Counted from the first letter of the stretch, positions 1 to 10,207 are shown. The stretch: DNA of 64,000 nucleotides from Actinomadura macra NBRC 14102 (GCF_001552215.1 NZ_BCQT01000011.1:310001-374000), one strand, 5' to 3'. The notes: generated by a model from the sequence alone, not told the origin. Made by a program: numbers and translations.

Positions 1-1134
<1,134 letters not shown>

Positions 1135-1142
<8 letters not shown>

Positions 1143-1782
1143 GGATGCCTCTCGGGGTCGTCAAGCGGCCGACGAGCATGAAGCAGCCGTCGAAGATCAG
1201 GGCGAGCAGGACGATGCCGAGCGTCCCGGCGAGGGTCATGTTGATCGCGTTGGCGCCGCCGAGCCGGGCCAGCCCGGAGAAGATCTGCTCGCCGAGGCCG
1301 GGGCCGTTCACGTAGGCGGCGATGGCGCCGATGCCCATGGCGAGCTGGGTGCTGACGCGGACACCGGTGAGGATGACCGGCCAGGCGAGCGGCAGCTCGA
1401 TCCGTAACAGGATCGCGGTGCGGGTCATGCCGATGCCGCGTGCGGCGTCCACAAGGGTGCGATCGACCCCGGACAGCCCGACGATCGTGTTCCGGAGGAT
1501 GGGCAGGAGCGAGTACAGCGTCAGCGCCACCACGCTGGGCGCCACCCCTAACCCGAGCGGGGTGATGAGCAGGCCGAGCAGCGCCAGCGAGGGGACCGTG
1601 AACAGGACCCCGGCGGTGCTGGTGGCGAACGCGGACATCCGCTCGCTCCGGTAGACCGCGATGCCGATGAGCACGCCGATCACCAGCGCGACCAGGACGG
1701 TCTGGAACACCATGCTGGCGTGCTGCCAGGTCTCGAAGACGAGCCGTTCGCGGCGGCTGTCGAGGTATTCCCAGAAGCTCAC
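1135..1782 (-). CDS. Osmoprotectant ABC importer permease (OpuCB/ProW-like)
   Basis: This 215-residue inner-membrane permease has the BPD_transp_1 fold and about five hydrophobic segments. The EAA-type cytoplasmic loop is visible as VDAARGIGMTRTAILLRIELPLAWP. I chose the GTG at 1782 (protein begins VSFWEYLDSRRERL) because GGAGGG lies about 5 nt upstream and because OpuCB-type permeases begin with this FWEYL pattern. An ATG at 1803 (MTSLEG) is the alternative. It overlaps the downstream ATPase gene. The family pairs with an ATPase, a second permease and a substrate-binding protein, which would lie beyond the left edge. Confidence 0.88.
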
Positions 1783-1934
1783 GGTTCCCTCCAGGGAGGT
1801 CATTACCCCCGGTCCACCATGGATCACACATGCACAGGTCAGGGATCCGGCGGGCGCACCCGCGTCGGCGGTAGGGTGATCCACTCCGGAAGGCGCGCGG
1901 AAGGCCGTGTGGAGAGGCATAGGAGGAACGTCCC

Positions 1935-2621
1935 GTGACCGAGCCGCGGTCCAGTCTCGTCGTCCCGCTGATGAAGGCCCGGGTACCCGCCGAAGTGCAG
2001 CTGGAGTTCCCGCTGCCGCCGGACGAGGAACCGGTCCGCGACCCGTTCGCCGGCGACCTGTACGTCACGTACGCGCTGGAGCTCGCGGACGAGGCCGCCG
2101 CCCTCGGCCGCCGCTACGAGCACGTGGCGCGGCGGCACTGCGCGGAGCTGGGCGTGGCTGAGGGGGACCTGCGCCGGCTGGCCACCATCAACCTGCGCAA
2201 CCGGCGGCCGGACCTCAGCCTGAGCTGGTATCCGGACGTGCGCGCCGTGACCGTGACCCTCGGCGACGCCGGCCCGCCCCCGGCACCCGGCGGTGTCGCC
2301 GCAGGTGGTCCCGGCGGCGCGGGAAGGCCGCGGCGGGGCGGCCTGGAGGCGGGTCTCCTGCTGGACGAGGGGTTCCTGGAGAAGCTCGCGCAGGACGTGG
2401 AAGGCGACCTCGTCGTGGCGGCGCCCGCGCGGGACGTGTTCGTCGCGTCCGGAACCGGCCATCCCGACGGCGTCGACAAGCTCCGCTGGGCGGTCGCCCA
2501 GGTGTGGGCCGAAGACCGGGGCGACGGCGCAGACCCCGCGTGGGACGTGCCGGCCGGGAGCCTTCTCACCCACCAGCTCATGGTGCGGCGCAACGGCGTG
2601 TGGGGCACACTGCCGGGCTGA
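1935..2621 (+). CDS. DUF1444 family protein
   Basis: This 228-residue soluble protein of unknown function starts at a GTG with a strong AGGAGGAAC ribosome-binding site. The C-terminal half contains the DUF1444 (YtpQ-like) signature, around DLVVAAPARDVFVASG and the following helix DGVDKLRWAVAQVW. A Gly/Ala/Pro-rich linker near residues 115-135 separates it from an N-terminal region. No signal peptide or membrane segment is visible. It is divergent from the osmoprotectant transporter and stands apart from the ligase gene downstream. No function is inferred. Confidence 0.75.
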   Translation: MTEPRSSLVVPLMKARVPAEVQLEFPLPPDEEPVRDPFAGDLYVTYALELADEAAALGRRYEHVARRHCAELGVAEGDLRRLATINLRNRRPDLSLSWYPDVRAVTVTLGDAGPPPAPGGVAAGGPGGAGRPRRGGLEAGLLLDEGFLEKLAQDVEGDLVVAAPARDVFVASGTGHPDGVDKLRWAVAQVWAEDRGDGADPAWDVPAGSLLTHQLMVRRNGVWGTLPG

Positions 2622-2717
2622 ACCAGCGCCTGCGCATCCGTAGTAACGAAACCCGCCGTGTCGCACCGCCTACCCGGCGTAGTCTCCGCATGTCGCTCCC
2701 GGCATGTGGAGGTACTG

Positions 2718-4220
2718 ATGGAGGGTAACCTCGCGGCCGACCTGGCCGCCCGCGCGTACGCGCGCAGATGGCTCGACCGGCCGCTCTACTACATGGACGA
2801 CGCCGTCTTCAGCCACGGCGAGGTACACGACGCGGGCGCGCGCGCAGCGGGCGTACTCCACGCGGCAGGTATCCAGGCCGGCGATCGTGTCCTCATCGCG
2901 CTTCCCGATTCGATCGGATTCGTGGCGGCGTTCCTCGGCACGCTGAGGCTGGGAGCGGTGGCCGTCCTCGCCGGCCCGGAACAGAGCGACGCCGAACACG
3001 CCGCCATGGTCGCGGACGCTCGTCCGGCCGTCGCCGTGTGCACCGCCGAAGCGGCGGCGCGCTTCCCGTTCACGTGCGTTCTCACCGACATTGACTTGTT
3101 GACCCACGGAGACTTGGCCACGGGGCCGGACGGGACTCCGCAGCCGGTTCTCGTGCCGTCGGACGCTTCCGCCTACGTCCAGTACACGTCCGGTACGACG
3201 GGGAGGCCGAAAGGCGCCGTCCACCGGCACAGTGACGCGCACGCGTACTTCCAGGCGATGGCGCTGGGCGCGCTCAGCCTCAACTCCGGCGACACCACCT
3301 TCTCGTTGTCCAAGGCGTGCTACCCGCTCGGACTCGGCGCGACAGTGCTCTTCCCCATGCTCAGCGGTGGCGCGGCCGTCCTCTGGCCGGACGCGCCCAG
3401 CGTGCGCGGGGCCGTCCGGCAGGCGCGCAGGCATCGTCCGACCCTGCTGTTCACCGGCCCGACCTGGTACGCGCGGCTGGTCGGTGAGCGGCACCGGAAC
3501 GCGGTGCGGGTGGCGTTCGCCTCCCTGCGGGTGGCGGCGTCGGCGGGCGAACCCCTGCTCCCCTCGCTCGCGGATCGGATCGAGGAAGTCCTCGGATGTC
3601 CGGTGCTGGACGGTCTGGGCAGCACAGAAGTGGGCCACACGTTCATCTCCAACACCGTCGCCGGGCGTCGTCGAGGCGCGCTGGGCGTGGTCCTGGATCC
3701 GTACGAGATCGAGGTCCGCGCGGAGAACGGGCCGACCTGCCCGTCCGAACCCGGCGCCCTGTACGTGCGGGGGCCGTCGGTGATGAAGAGGTACCTGGGC
3801 AAGCCTGACGAGACCGCCGAGGTCCTCGCCCCGGACGGCTGGCTCCGGACCGGTGACCTCGTGCGCGTGGACGCGGAGGGGTTCGTCCATCACCACGGCC
3901 GGATCCTCGACCGGGTCACGGTGGCGGGGGAGGAGGTGCTCCCGCTGGAGGTGGAACGCGTCCTCGGGAGGCATCCCGCCGTCGTCGAGGTGGCCGTGAT
4001 CGCCACCGGTGACGGGACGGCCCCGGGGCGGGCGCTCCGCGCGTTCGCCGTGATCGAGGGGCGGTTCCCGGCGACGGCCGCGCTGGAACGCGAACTGCTC
4101 GAACTGGCCCGCGCCGAACTGCCCGCGCACAAGGTGCCCGGTTCGGTGACGTTCCTGGCCGAGCTGCCCCGTACCTCCACGGGTAAGGTCCGCCGCAGCG
4201 TCCTCATCGCCTCCGGCTAG
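2718..4220 (+). CDS. AMP-forming acyl/aryl-CoA ligase (benzoate-CoA ligase-like)
   Basis: This 500-residue adenylate-forming enzyme would activate a carboxylic acid with ATP and CoA. The AMP-binding P-loop YTSGTTGRPKGAVH lies near residues 155-170. The A5 motif is GLGSTEVGH, the A7 motif is DGWLRTGD, and the C-terminal A10 lysine is in PRTSTGKVRR. Gene order offers no substrate clue. The overall pattern (SKACYPLGLGATVLFPM, RYLGKPDETAEV) resembles the benzoate/p-coumarate CoA ligase group. The ATG at 2718 is chosen because GGAGG precedes it at normal spacing; a start at 2658 would add 20 residues without domain support. The acyl substrate is uncertain. Confidence 0.85.
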   Translation: MEGNLAADLAARAYARRWLDRPLYYMDDAVFSHGEVHDAGARAAGVLHAAGIQAGDRVLIALPDSIGFVAAFLGTLRLGAVAVLAGPEQSDAEHAAMVADARPAVAVCTAEAAARFPFTCVLTDIDLLTHGDLATGPDGTPQPVLVPSDASAYVQYTSGTTGRPKGAVHRHSDAHAYFQAMALGALSLNSGDTTFSLSKACYPLGLGATVLFPMLSGGAAVLWPDAPSVRGAVRQARRHRPTLLFTGPTWYARLVGERHRNAVRVAFASLRVAASAGEPLLPSLADRIEEVLGCPVLDGLGSTEVGHTFISNTVAGRRRGALGVVLDPYEIEVRAENGPTCPSEPGALYVRGPSVMKRYLGKPDETAEVLAPDGWLRTGDLVRVDAEGFVHHHGRILDRVTVAGEEVLPLEVERVLGRHPAVVEVAVIATGDGTAPGRALRAFAVIEGRFPATAALERELLELARAELPAHKVPGSVTFLAELPRTSTGKVRRSVLIASG

Positions 4221-4300
4221 ATCTCGGGGTTCGTGCCCGTCCTCAGGTAGGGCGCACAATGCGATGCGTTGTTTCGCCCGGTCTGCGTAGTGTGCGGATC

Positions 4301-4942
4301 ATGGTGTCGACGCAGCAGATGCTGGCCTTCTCCGCGATGGCGCTCGCCATCATCGTCATCCCCGGGCCCACCGTCCTGTTCGTGGTCGGCCGAGCGCTCG
4401 CCCACGGCCGGACCACCGCGATGACCAGCGTCGTCGGCAACGAGCTGGGCGTCCTCGCGCTGACCGCCGCGGTCGCGTTCGGGGTCGGTTCGATCGTGGA
4501 ACGCTCCGTGCTGGTGTTCACGACGCTGAAGCTGGTGGGCGCGGCCTACATCGTCTATCTGGGGGTGCAGGCGTTCCGGCACCGCCACTCGCTGGGGGAG
4601 GCGATGGGCGGCACGGGGGAGGAGGGCCGGGGCCTGCGCCGGGACCTGTGGCAGGGTTTCACGGTTGGCGTGACCAACCCGAAGACCATGGTGTTCTTCG
4701 CCGCCGTCCTGCCGCAGTTCGTCGACCGCGACCTCGGTCACGTCCCGCTCCAGATGCTCGTCTTCGGGGTGATCTTCGCCGTCATCGCGTTGCTGTGCGA
4801 CAGCGTCTGGGGCCTCGCGGCGGGCACCGCCCGCGCCTGGTTCGCCCGCTCGCCCCGCCGCCTCGCCGCGGTCGGCGGCACCGGCGGGCTGATGATGATC
4901 GGCCTCGGCGTGACCATCGCCGCCACCGGCCGCAAGGACTGA
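4301..4942 (+). CDS. LysE/RhtB family amino-acid exporter
   Basis: This 213-residue integral membrane protein has about six hydrophobic segments. It carries the family signature near the N-terminus, MALAIIVIPGPTVLFVVGRAL (residues about 8-28), and a second conserved stretch, GFTVGVTNPKTMVFFAAVLPQF, near residue 120. Members export basic or hydrophobic amino acids and related metabolites. The ATG at 4301 is used because it places the first helix close to the N-terminus. An upstream start at 4259 would add 14 residues of unlikely composition, and no clear Shine-Dalgarno is visible. The substrate cannot be assigned. Confidence 0.85.
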   Translation: MVSTQQMLAFSAMALAIIVIPGPTVLFVVGRALAHGRTTAMTSVVGNELGVLALTAAVAFGVGSIVERSVLVFTTLKLVGAAYIVYLGVQAFRHRHSLGEAMGGTGEEGRGLRRDLWQGFTVGVTNPKTMVFFAAVLPQFVDRDLGHVPLQMLVFGVIFAVIALLCDSVWGLAAGTARAWFARSPRRLAAVGGTGGLMMIGLGVTIAATGRKD

Positions 4943-5056
4943 CGCGCCGGCCTCCCCGGCCCCGCGTCCGGCTCACCGTCCGGCACGGCGGCCGTGGGGA
5001 ACCGGCGGACCCGCCGCACCGTACGCTGGGGACCTGCGGAACACCAGGGGAGCGCC

Positions 5057-6040
5057 ATGAACGTGACGGCGGACGTGCTCGGGCCCGGGTACGAGGCGAT
5101 CGAACTGCCGATGGGGCACGACGACGAGGGCGAGGTCGTGGCCACGCTCGTCCGTCGGCGCGGGGCCGGGGCCGGGGACGAGCCGCGCCGGCGTGCGGTG
5201 CTGTACCTGCACGGGTTCATCGACTACTTCTTCCAGAAGCACCTGGCCGACTTCTATGTGGATCTCGGCTTCGACTTCTATGCGCTCGACCTGCGCAAGT
5301 ACGGGCGGTCGCTGCGCCCGTACCAGACCCCGAACCACATCGACAGCCTGTCGGACTACTTCCCCGAGATCGACGAGGCGGTCCGCATCATCCGGGACGT
5401 GGACGGGCACGGCACGCTGCTGCTGAACGGCCACTCGACCGGCGGGCTGATCGCCGCGCTGTGGGCCGACCGGGTGCGCGGGCGGGGACTCGTGGACGGA
5501 CTGTTCCTCAACAGCCCGTTCCTGGACATCGCCGAGCCGCTGCTCATGCGCAAGCTCGGTGCGGGTCTGGCGCGGGCGCTGCGCCCCCGCTTCCCGAAGG
5601 CGAAGCTGCCCGCGGGCGTGTCCGACCACTACCCGCGCAGCCTCCACCGCGACCACGACGGCGAGTGGGACTTCGACCTGGGCTGGAAGCCGCTGCTCGG
5701 GTTCCCCGTGCGGGCGGCGTGGCTGGCCGCCGTGCGGCGTGGGCAGCTGCGCGTACACCGGGGGCTCGACATCGACGTGCCCGTGCTGGTCATGGCGTCG
5801 GCGCGCAGCGTCCGCCCGACCCGCAAGGTGCTGGACGTGACGGGCGCCGACGCCGTCCTGGACGTCGAGCACATGGCGCGCTGGGCGCCGCGCCTCGGGC
5901 GCAATGTCACGCTCGTCCGGATCGACGGCGGACTGCACGACCTGGTGCTGTCCGCCGAGCCCGCGCGCGGGCGGGTGTTCGCGGAGCTGACCCGCTGGAC
6001 GAACGGCTACCTGCCGGGTTCCGAGGCAAGCCCGGCATAG
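5057..6040 (+). CDS. Alpha/beta hydrolase (serine aminopeptidase S33 / lysophospholipase-like)
   Basis: This 327-residue cytosolic hydrolase starts at an ATG preceded by AGGGGAG. The oxyanion-hole stretch is LYLHGFIDYFFQ and the nucleophile elbow is GHSTGG (Ser near residue 133). A later Asp (region VPVLVMASA) and a His (IDGGLHDL) are suitable for the triad. The profile matches the monoacylglycerol lipase/serine aminopeptidase S33 group. It is a single gene facing the convergent kinase gene. The substrate is unknown. Confidence 0.8.
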   Translation: MNVTADVLGPGYEAIELPMGHDDEGEVVATLVRRRGAGAGDEPRRRAVLYLHGFIDYFFQKHLADFYVDLGFDFYALDLRKYGRSLRPYQTPNHIDSLSDYFPEIDEAVRIIRDVDGHGTLLLNGHSTGGLIAALWADRVRGRGLVDGLFLNSPFLDIAEPLLMRKLGAGLARALRPRFPKAKLPAGVSDHYPRSLHRDHDGEWDFDLGWKPLLGFPVRAAWLAAVRRGQLRVHRGLDIDVPVLVMASARSVRPTRKVLDVTGADAVLDVEHMARWAPRLGRNVTLVRIDGGLHDLVLSAEPARGRVFAELTRWTNGYLPGSEASPA

Positions 6041-6107
6041 GGAGCCTCGCCGTGAGCCTCGCCCAGCGCGCCCGCGCCGATCACCGGTGCGGTGCGGAAC
6101 CGCCAGG

Positions 6108-7421
6108 TCAGGAGGTGCGCCGGGCCTTCGGCAGCGACCTGAACGGCGGCAGCATCTCGCCGGTGAGCCCGAACGCGTAGGCCACCACCCGGCTCGACCA
6201 GCGCTGGCAGCCGACGGCGAAGCCGTAGAGGGCGCGCGGGTAGCGGCCGGTGAACGGGATGACGAGCCAGCTCGGCACCATGACCAGCACCAGCAGCGCG
6301 TACATCAGCAGCATCACCACCAGGTGCGGGATGACGAGCAGGCCGCGCAGCAGCACGAACCACCGCTTCGGGCCGCGCCACGTCGCCGGGTAGGGCAGGT
6401 CGACCAGGACGGTTTCCTCGTCTGCGGCGGGCACGGGGGCGGCTGTCGGCGGCGTCGGGGCGGGCTCGTCCACGTCGATGGCGGTGCGCGGCGGCGGGAT
6501 GCTCGCGGCGATGTCCGGACGGGGTGCGGCCTTGGCCTTGCCGCCCCCCGGACCGTGCCAGGTCGCCGAGATCGTCTCCGCGACCCGCTCGGGGTCGGCC
6601 TCCTCCTGCCCGACGAGCCGGGCCAGCAGGTCCCGCGCGGTCGGCCGGGCGGCCGGGTCCTTGCTGAGGGCGGCCGTGACGATCGCGCGGAGCCGGGGGT
6701 CGAGGCCGTCCAGCACCGGCTCCGCGGTACCGATGCGCTCGAAGGTCTCCGCGACCGACTTGCCCTGGAACGGTGGATGGCCCGTTCCGGCGTAGGCGAC
6801 GACGCAGCCCCAGGAGAACACGTCCGACGCCTGCTCGACCGGCGCGCCGCGCAGCACCTCCGGCGCGATGTAGGCGGGGGTGCCGACGAACTGGCCGGTC
6901 TTGGTCGGGCCGTTGGGGGCGTCCAGCGCGCGGGCGATGCCGAAGTCGATGACGCGCGGCCCGGTGGACGACAGCAGCACGTTGGACGGCTTGAGGTCGC
7001 GGTGGACGATCCCGGCGCCGTGGATCGCGGCGAGCGCGGTCGCGACGCCGACCGCCAGGCCCTCCAGGTCGGAGCCGGGCAGCGGCCCCCGGTCCTGGAC
7101 GGTCTTCTCCAGGCTCGGCCCGTCGATGTACTCGGTGACGATGTAGGGCGGGTCCTGGTCGAGTTCGGCGTCCAGGACCGGCGCCGTGCAGAACCGGTGC
7201 ACCCGGCGGGCCGCGGTGACCTCGCGGCGGAACCGGGCGAGGAACGCCGGCTCGCCGGCCAGTTCCCGGTTCACCACCTTCACCGCGACCCGGCGCCCGG
7301 TGGACTCGGCCCCGAGGTACACCGTTCCCATACCGCCGCGGCCGAGCCGGCCGAGTAGGCGGTAGGGCCCGAGGACGCGGGGTTCGTCGTGCTCGAGCGG
7401 TCCGGCGGCGTACGTCGTCAT
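6108..7421 (-). CDS. Ser/Thr protein kinase with C-terminal DUF4389 membrane domain
   Basis: This 437-residue protein carries a Hanks-type kinase domain (about residues 20-285): glycine loop GRGGMGTVYLG, catalytic Lys48 (VAVKVV), HRDLKPSN with Asp142, and DFG with Asp159. After a Pro/Ala-rich linker with a poly-acidic patch, the C-terminus has two hydrophobic segments (LLRGLLVIPHLVVMLLMYALLV and a following one). It ends in a DUF4389-type region containing RYPRALYGFAVGCQRW. Bacterial kinases of this type usually carry PASTA or other sensor domains; here the membrane domain is DUF4389. The ATG at 7421 has AAGGAG rather far upstream, so the start is somewhat uncertain. Confidence 0.87.
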   Translation of the reverse strand: MTTYAAGPLEHDEPRVLGPYRLLGRLGRGGMGTVYLGAESTGRRVAVKVVNRELAGEPAFLARFRREVTAARRVHRFCTAPVLDAELDQDPPYIVTEYIDGPSLEKTVQDRGPLPGSDLEGLAVGVATALAAIHGAGIVHRDLKPSNVLLSSTGPRVIDFGIARALDAPNGPTKTGQFVGTPAYIAPEVLRGAPVEQASDVFSWGCVVAYAGTGHPPFQGKSVAETFERIGTAEPVLDGLDPRLRAIVTAALSKDPAARPTARDLLARLVGQEEADPERVAETISATWHGPGGGKAKAAPRPDIAASIPPPRTAIDVDEPAPTPPTAAPVPAADEETVLVDLPYPATWRGPKRWFVLLRGLLVIPHLVVMLLMYALLVLVMVPSWLVIPFTGRYPRALYGFAVGCQRWSSRVVAYAFGLTGEMLPPFRSLPKARRTS

Positions 7422-7494
7422 GAGGGCTCGGGCTCCTTGGTGATCGGCTCTCCCGCGTCCAGCCTAAGCGGAGCCGGGCACCGGAGAACGCCGA

Positions 7495-8457
7495 TCACGG
7501 GATCAGCAGGAGCTTGCCCGTCGTGCGCCGCGCCTCCAGATCGGCGTACGCGGCGCCGGCCTCGGCCAGGTCGTACCGGTGCCCGACGTGCACCCGCAGG
7601 TCGCCCGCGGCGACCCATCCGTAGACCTCGGAGGCACGCCACAGCAGCTCTTCGCGGTCCGCCGTGTAGTGCACGAGACTCGGCCGGGCCAGGTAGACCG
7701 AGCCGGCGGCGTTGAGGCGCTGCGGGTCGAACGAGGGCACCGGGCCGCCCGCGGCGCCGTACAGCGCCAGGGTCCCGCGCATCCGCAGGCTCGCCAGGCT
7801 CCCGTCGAACGTGGGCGCGCCGACCCCGTCGTAGGCGACGGCGACGCCCTCGCCTCCGGTCAGCTCCCGCACCCGGTCGGCGAAGCCGTCGTAGCCGAGC
7901 ACCTCGTCGGCGCCCGCGTCCCGCGCGAGCTTCTCCTTCTCCGGCGTGGACGCCGTCCCGATCACCCGGGCGCCGCGGCTCTTCGCGACCTGGGTGAGCA
8001 GCAGCCCCATGCCGCCCGCCGCGGCGTGCACCAGGACGGTGTCGCCGGGCTGGACCTCGTACGTCGAATGCGTCAGGTAGTGCGCCGTCGCCCCCTGCAA
8101 CAGGGTGGCCGCCGCGTCCTCCAGGCTCACCCCGTCCGGGACGGGAACGACGCTCGTGGCGGGGATCGCCGCCCGCTCGGCGTGGGCGCCCTGCACGTTG
8201 ACCCAGGCGACGCGGTCGCCGACGGAGAACTCCTCGACGCCCTCGCCGAGCGCCGCGACCGTCCCGGCCGCCTCCACGCCCGGGACGTAGGGGAGCGGCT
8301 GCGCGTAGGCGCCCGTCCGGAAGTACACGTCGACGAAGTTGATGCCGCTCGCCGCGACGTCGATCAGGACCTCGCCGGGGCCGGGCTCGGGATCGGGACG
8401 CTCGGCCGCCGTCAGGACCTCGGGGCCGCCGTTCTCGGTGACGACGATCGCGCGCAT
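7495..8457 (-). CDS. NADPH:quinone oxidoreductase / zeta-crystallin-like dehydrogenase
   Basis: This 320-residue MDR-superfamily enzyme would reduce quinones or enone substrates with NADPH. The N-terminal GroES-like domain contains GINFVDVYFRTG. The Rossmann domain has AAAGGMGLLLTQ, a variant of the GxGxxG-type AAGGVG motif. The cysteines of zinc-containing alcohol dehydrogenases are absent, as expected for the quinone oxidoreductase branch. The ATG at 8457 is chosen because GGAGGAG lies about 8 nt upstream; a TTG two codons earlier is less likely. The TetR gene lies 90 nt upstream on the same strand, so the two are probably co-regulated. Confidence 0.87.
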   Translation of the reverse strand: MRAIVVTENGGPEVLTAAERPDPEPGPGEVLIDVAASGINFVDVYFRTGAYAQPLPYVPGVEAAGTVAALGEGVEEFSVGDRVAWVNVQGAHAERAAIPATSVVPVPDGVSLEDAAATLLQGATAHYLTHSTYEVQPGDTVLVHAAAGGMGLLLTQVAKSRGARVIGTASTPEKEKLARDAGADEVLGYDGFADRVRELTGGEGVAVAYDGVGAPTFDGSLASLRMRGTLALYGAAGGPVPSFDPQRLNAAGSVYLARPSLVHYTADREELLWRASEVYGWVAAGDLRVHVGHRYDLAEAGAAYADLEARRTTGKLLLIP

Positions 8458-8547
8458 TTCCAACTCCTCCAGTAGGGATTACCCATCGGCAACCACCCGG
8501 CCCGGCGCCCTATTCCGGCGCGATTCCCGCTCGCCAGGCGCCACCGC

Positions 8548-9234
8548 TCAGACCCAGTCGCGCATCGTCTCGCGGGCGAGCGCCACCGCCTCCTCGACCA
8601 GGGCCGCGACCGTCTCCGGGTCCCAGATGTCCTGCCGGGCGCAGTCCTCGAACGCCACACGCGCCGCTGCCGAGTGGAAGGCCACGACGATCTGCGGGCG
8701 CAGGTCCCGCTCGGGGTCGACGCCCTCGCGGCGGGCGATCTCGGCGGCGAGGATCCGCTCCGACGCCGAGTAGCGCGCCATCTGCGCCGCCTCCAGCGCG
8801 GGCGTCGCCTCGATCACCCGCCGGATCCGGCGGAACCTGGTGCTGTCCTCGGGATCGCCGCCGGCGACCGTCCGCAGCAGCACCCGCAGCGATTCGAACA
8901 GGGCGGTGAACGGCCGCTCGCCGGGGGGACGCGAGCTGAGCGCCTCCTCCAGCACCTTGTCGTACTCGCTCAGGAACGCTGTGACGACGTCCTCCTTGGT
9001 GGCGAAGTAGCGGAAGAACGTCCGCTGCGACACCTCCACCGCCGCCACGATCTCGTCGATCGTCGTCTCCTCGTACCCCTGGGCGAGGAACAGTTCGAGG
9101 GCCGCGTCGATCAGCGCCAGGCGCGTCCGCTGCTTCTTGCGCTCGCGCAACCCGGCCAGCGCGCGGCCGGGTGGCCCCGGGGCGGGCCCGTCCTCCGCCG
9201 AACCTGGAACGTCGCCGGCGGGGGCGGCGGTCAT
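8548..9234 (-). CDS. TetR family transcriptional regulator
   Basis: This 228-residue regulator has an N-terminal helix-turn-helix (about residues 30-75) with the typical pattern IDAALELFLAQGYEETTIDEI followed by VSQRTFFRYFATKEDV. The C-terminal ligand-binding domain is divergent, so no inducer is suggested. The ATG at 9234 has GAAGGAGAC at good spacing; an in-frame start at 9300 would add an Arg-rich leader of 22 residues. It is upstream of and co-directional with the quinone oxidoreductase. The 5' region carries a perfect inverted repeat at 9326-9340 that could be its own operator. Confidence 0.87.
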   Translation of the reverse strand: MTAAPAGDVPGSAEDGPAPGPPGRALAGLRERKKQRTRLALIDAALELFLAQGYEETTIDEIVAAVEVSQRTFFRYFATKEDVVTAFLSEYDKVLEEALSSRPPGERPFTALFESLRVLLRTVAGGDPEDSTRFRRIRRVIEATPALEAAQMARYSASERILAAEIARREGVDPERDLRPQIVVAFHSAAARVAFEDCARQDIWDPETVAALVEEAVALARETMRDWV

Positions 9235-9550
9235 CGCGGTCTCCTTCGACTGTTCGCGGGGACGCGGCTCCAGGGCCCGTCTCACAGTGGCTTCTATCAT
9301 GGAAACAACCTTGATATCCGGACAGTTCCACCATGTGGAAACATGATTGGCGCTGCCGGGCGCGGCGCGTCGTTCCCCCCTCCCCGGTCCATCCCCGCCT
9401 ACCCGGGAAAACGCCTACGGACTCTCGGGGTTTCTCCTGCGCAGCAGCGGTTCTCGGGTCATGCTGGAGTTCCGGTCACCAGTTGTCGTCGCTCGATCGC
9501 CCATGGTCATGGGCGGCGGCCCGACCCCGTGTTGAGGCGGCTGATCGAAG
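9235..9550. other. Intergenic region between TetR gene and small ORF
   Basis: This 316-bp stretch holds no convincing gene. Besides the inverted repeat at 9326-9340, it contains a second palindrome, CGCCCATG-gt-CATGGGCG, at 9498-9515, about 35 nt before the next start codon. That palindrome could be an operator or a small hairpin. Confidence 0.5.
9326..9340. promoter_or_regulatory. Candidate TetR operator (TTCCAC-cat-GTGGAA)
   Basis: A perfect 6-bp inverted repeat with a 3-nt spacer sits about 90 nt upstream of the TetR gene. A further GGAAACA half-site at 9301-9307 matches the one at 9338-9344. Size and position fit an autoregulatory TetR operator. The assignment is an inference. Confidence 0.4.
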
Positions 9551-9823
9551 GTGTCTGTAGTCGGTGGGCGCGAGACCTCGCAGGTGCGCAGGCGCCACCT
9601 CGCGGCGCTCGCGTACGAGGTCGAGGCGCGCGGCCTTGCGTGGCGGTTCGCGGGTCCGGGCGAGTCGGTCCTGACCGTGCTCGTCCCGCGGACGAGCCGC
9701 CAGGTCATGGTGGTCGCGACGCCGGTCGGGGACGGCTGGTCCTATCTGTGGCCGGGCGGCGGCATAGCCGACGTCACCGACGTCCCGCACGTGGCGGACC
9801 AGCTCGCCCGTTTGCTGGGCTGA
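9551..9823 (+). CDS. Hypothetical protein, 90 aa
   Basis: This small soluble protein of unknown function starts with GTG at 9551. The ribosome-binding site is poor (GAAGG directly before the start), so the start is uncertain. It is rich in Arg and Val, with a mixed alpha/beta look (VRRRHLAALAYEVEARGLAWRF, then beta-like VMVVATPVGDGWSYLWPGG). No cysteine or membrane segment is present. It lies just upstream of the LexA-box cassette but ends before the LexA site, so it is probably a separate transcript. Confidence 0.55.
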   Translation: MSVVGGRETSQVRRRHLAALAYEVEARGLAWRFAGPGESVLTVLVPRTSRQVMVVATPVGDGWSYLWPGGGIADVTDVPHVADQLARLLG

Positions 9824-9867
9824 CAGACCCGCCTTGCTTCCTCGTCGGGGGCTTCCCTAGACTCGGC

Positions 9868-9883
9868 GCGAACATATGTTCGA
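9868..9883. promoter_or_regulatory. LexA (SOS) box
   Basis: GCGAACATATGTTCGA matches the actinobacterial/Gram-positive LexA site TCGAAC-N4-GTTCGA at all positions but the first. Its central CGAACATATGTTCG is a perfect palindrome. It lies about 50 nt upstream of the DUF6504-dnaE2 pair, as expected for DNA-damage induction of a translesion polymerase. Confidence 0.85.
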
Positions 9884-9931
9884 AGATGTCCGCATGCCTT
9901 CCCCCGTGCGGTGAACGCGAGGGGGAGGCAG

Positions 9932-10207
9932 ATGACGCGGGTTTTCGGCGATCCGGTGGACGTCTGGGTGAGCGATGGGCGTCCGATCCGGTTCGTCTGG
10001 CGTGGCCGGCTCTACACCGTGCGGCGGGTGCTGGAGCACTGGGTCACGACCCGGGACTGGTGGCGGGAGCAGCATCCCGACGGCGAGGCCACCGGCGAGC
10101 GGGAGTTCTGGCGGGTCGAGGCGACTCCGGACCGGGAGATCGGGGTGTACGAGCTGCGCTATGACGCGGCGTCCGAAACCTGGCTGCTTTCCCGGGTATG
10201 GGATTAA
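9932..10207 (+). CDS. DUF6504 family protein (SOS mutagenesis cassette partner)
   Basis: This 91-residue protein has an ATG at 9932 preceded by GAGGGGGAGG. It contains VWRGRLYTVRRVLEHWV and then WWREQ and FWRVEA, a pattern I recognise as DUF6504, a small Trp/Arg-rich family often found beside ImuB or DnaE2-type polymerase genes. Its function is unknown. Its last codons overlap the start of the polymerase gene by 10 nt, so the two are translationally coupled and share the LexA box. Confidence 0.8.
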   Translation: MTRVFGDPVDVWVSDGRPIRFVWRGRLYTVRRVLEHWVTTRDWWREQHPDGEATGEREFWRVEATPDREIGVYELRYDAASETWLLSRVWD

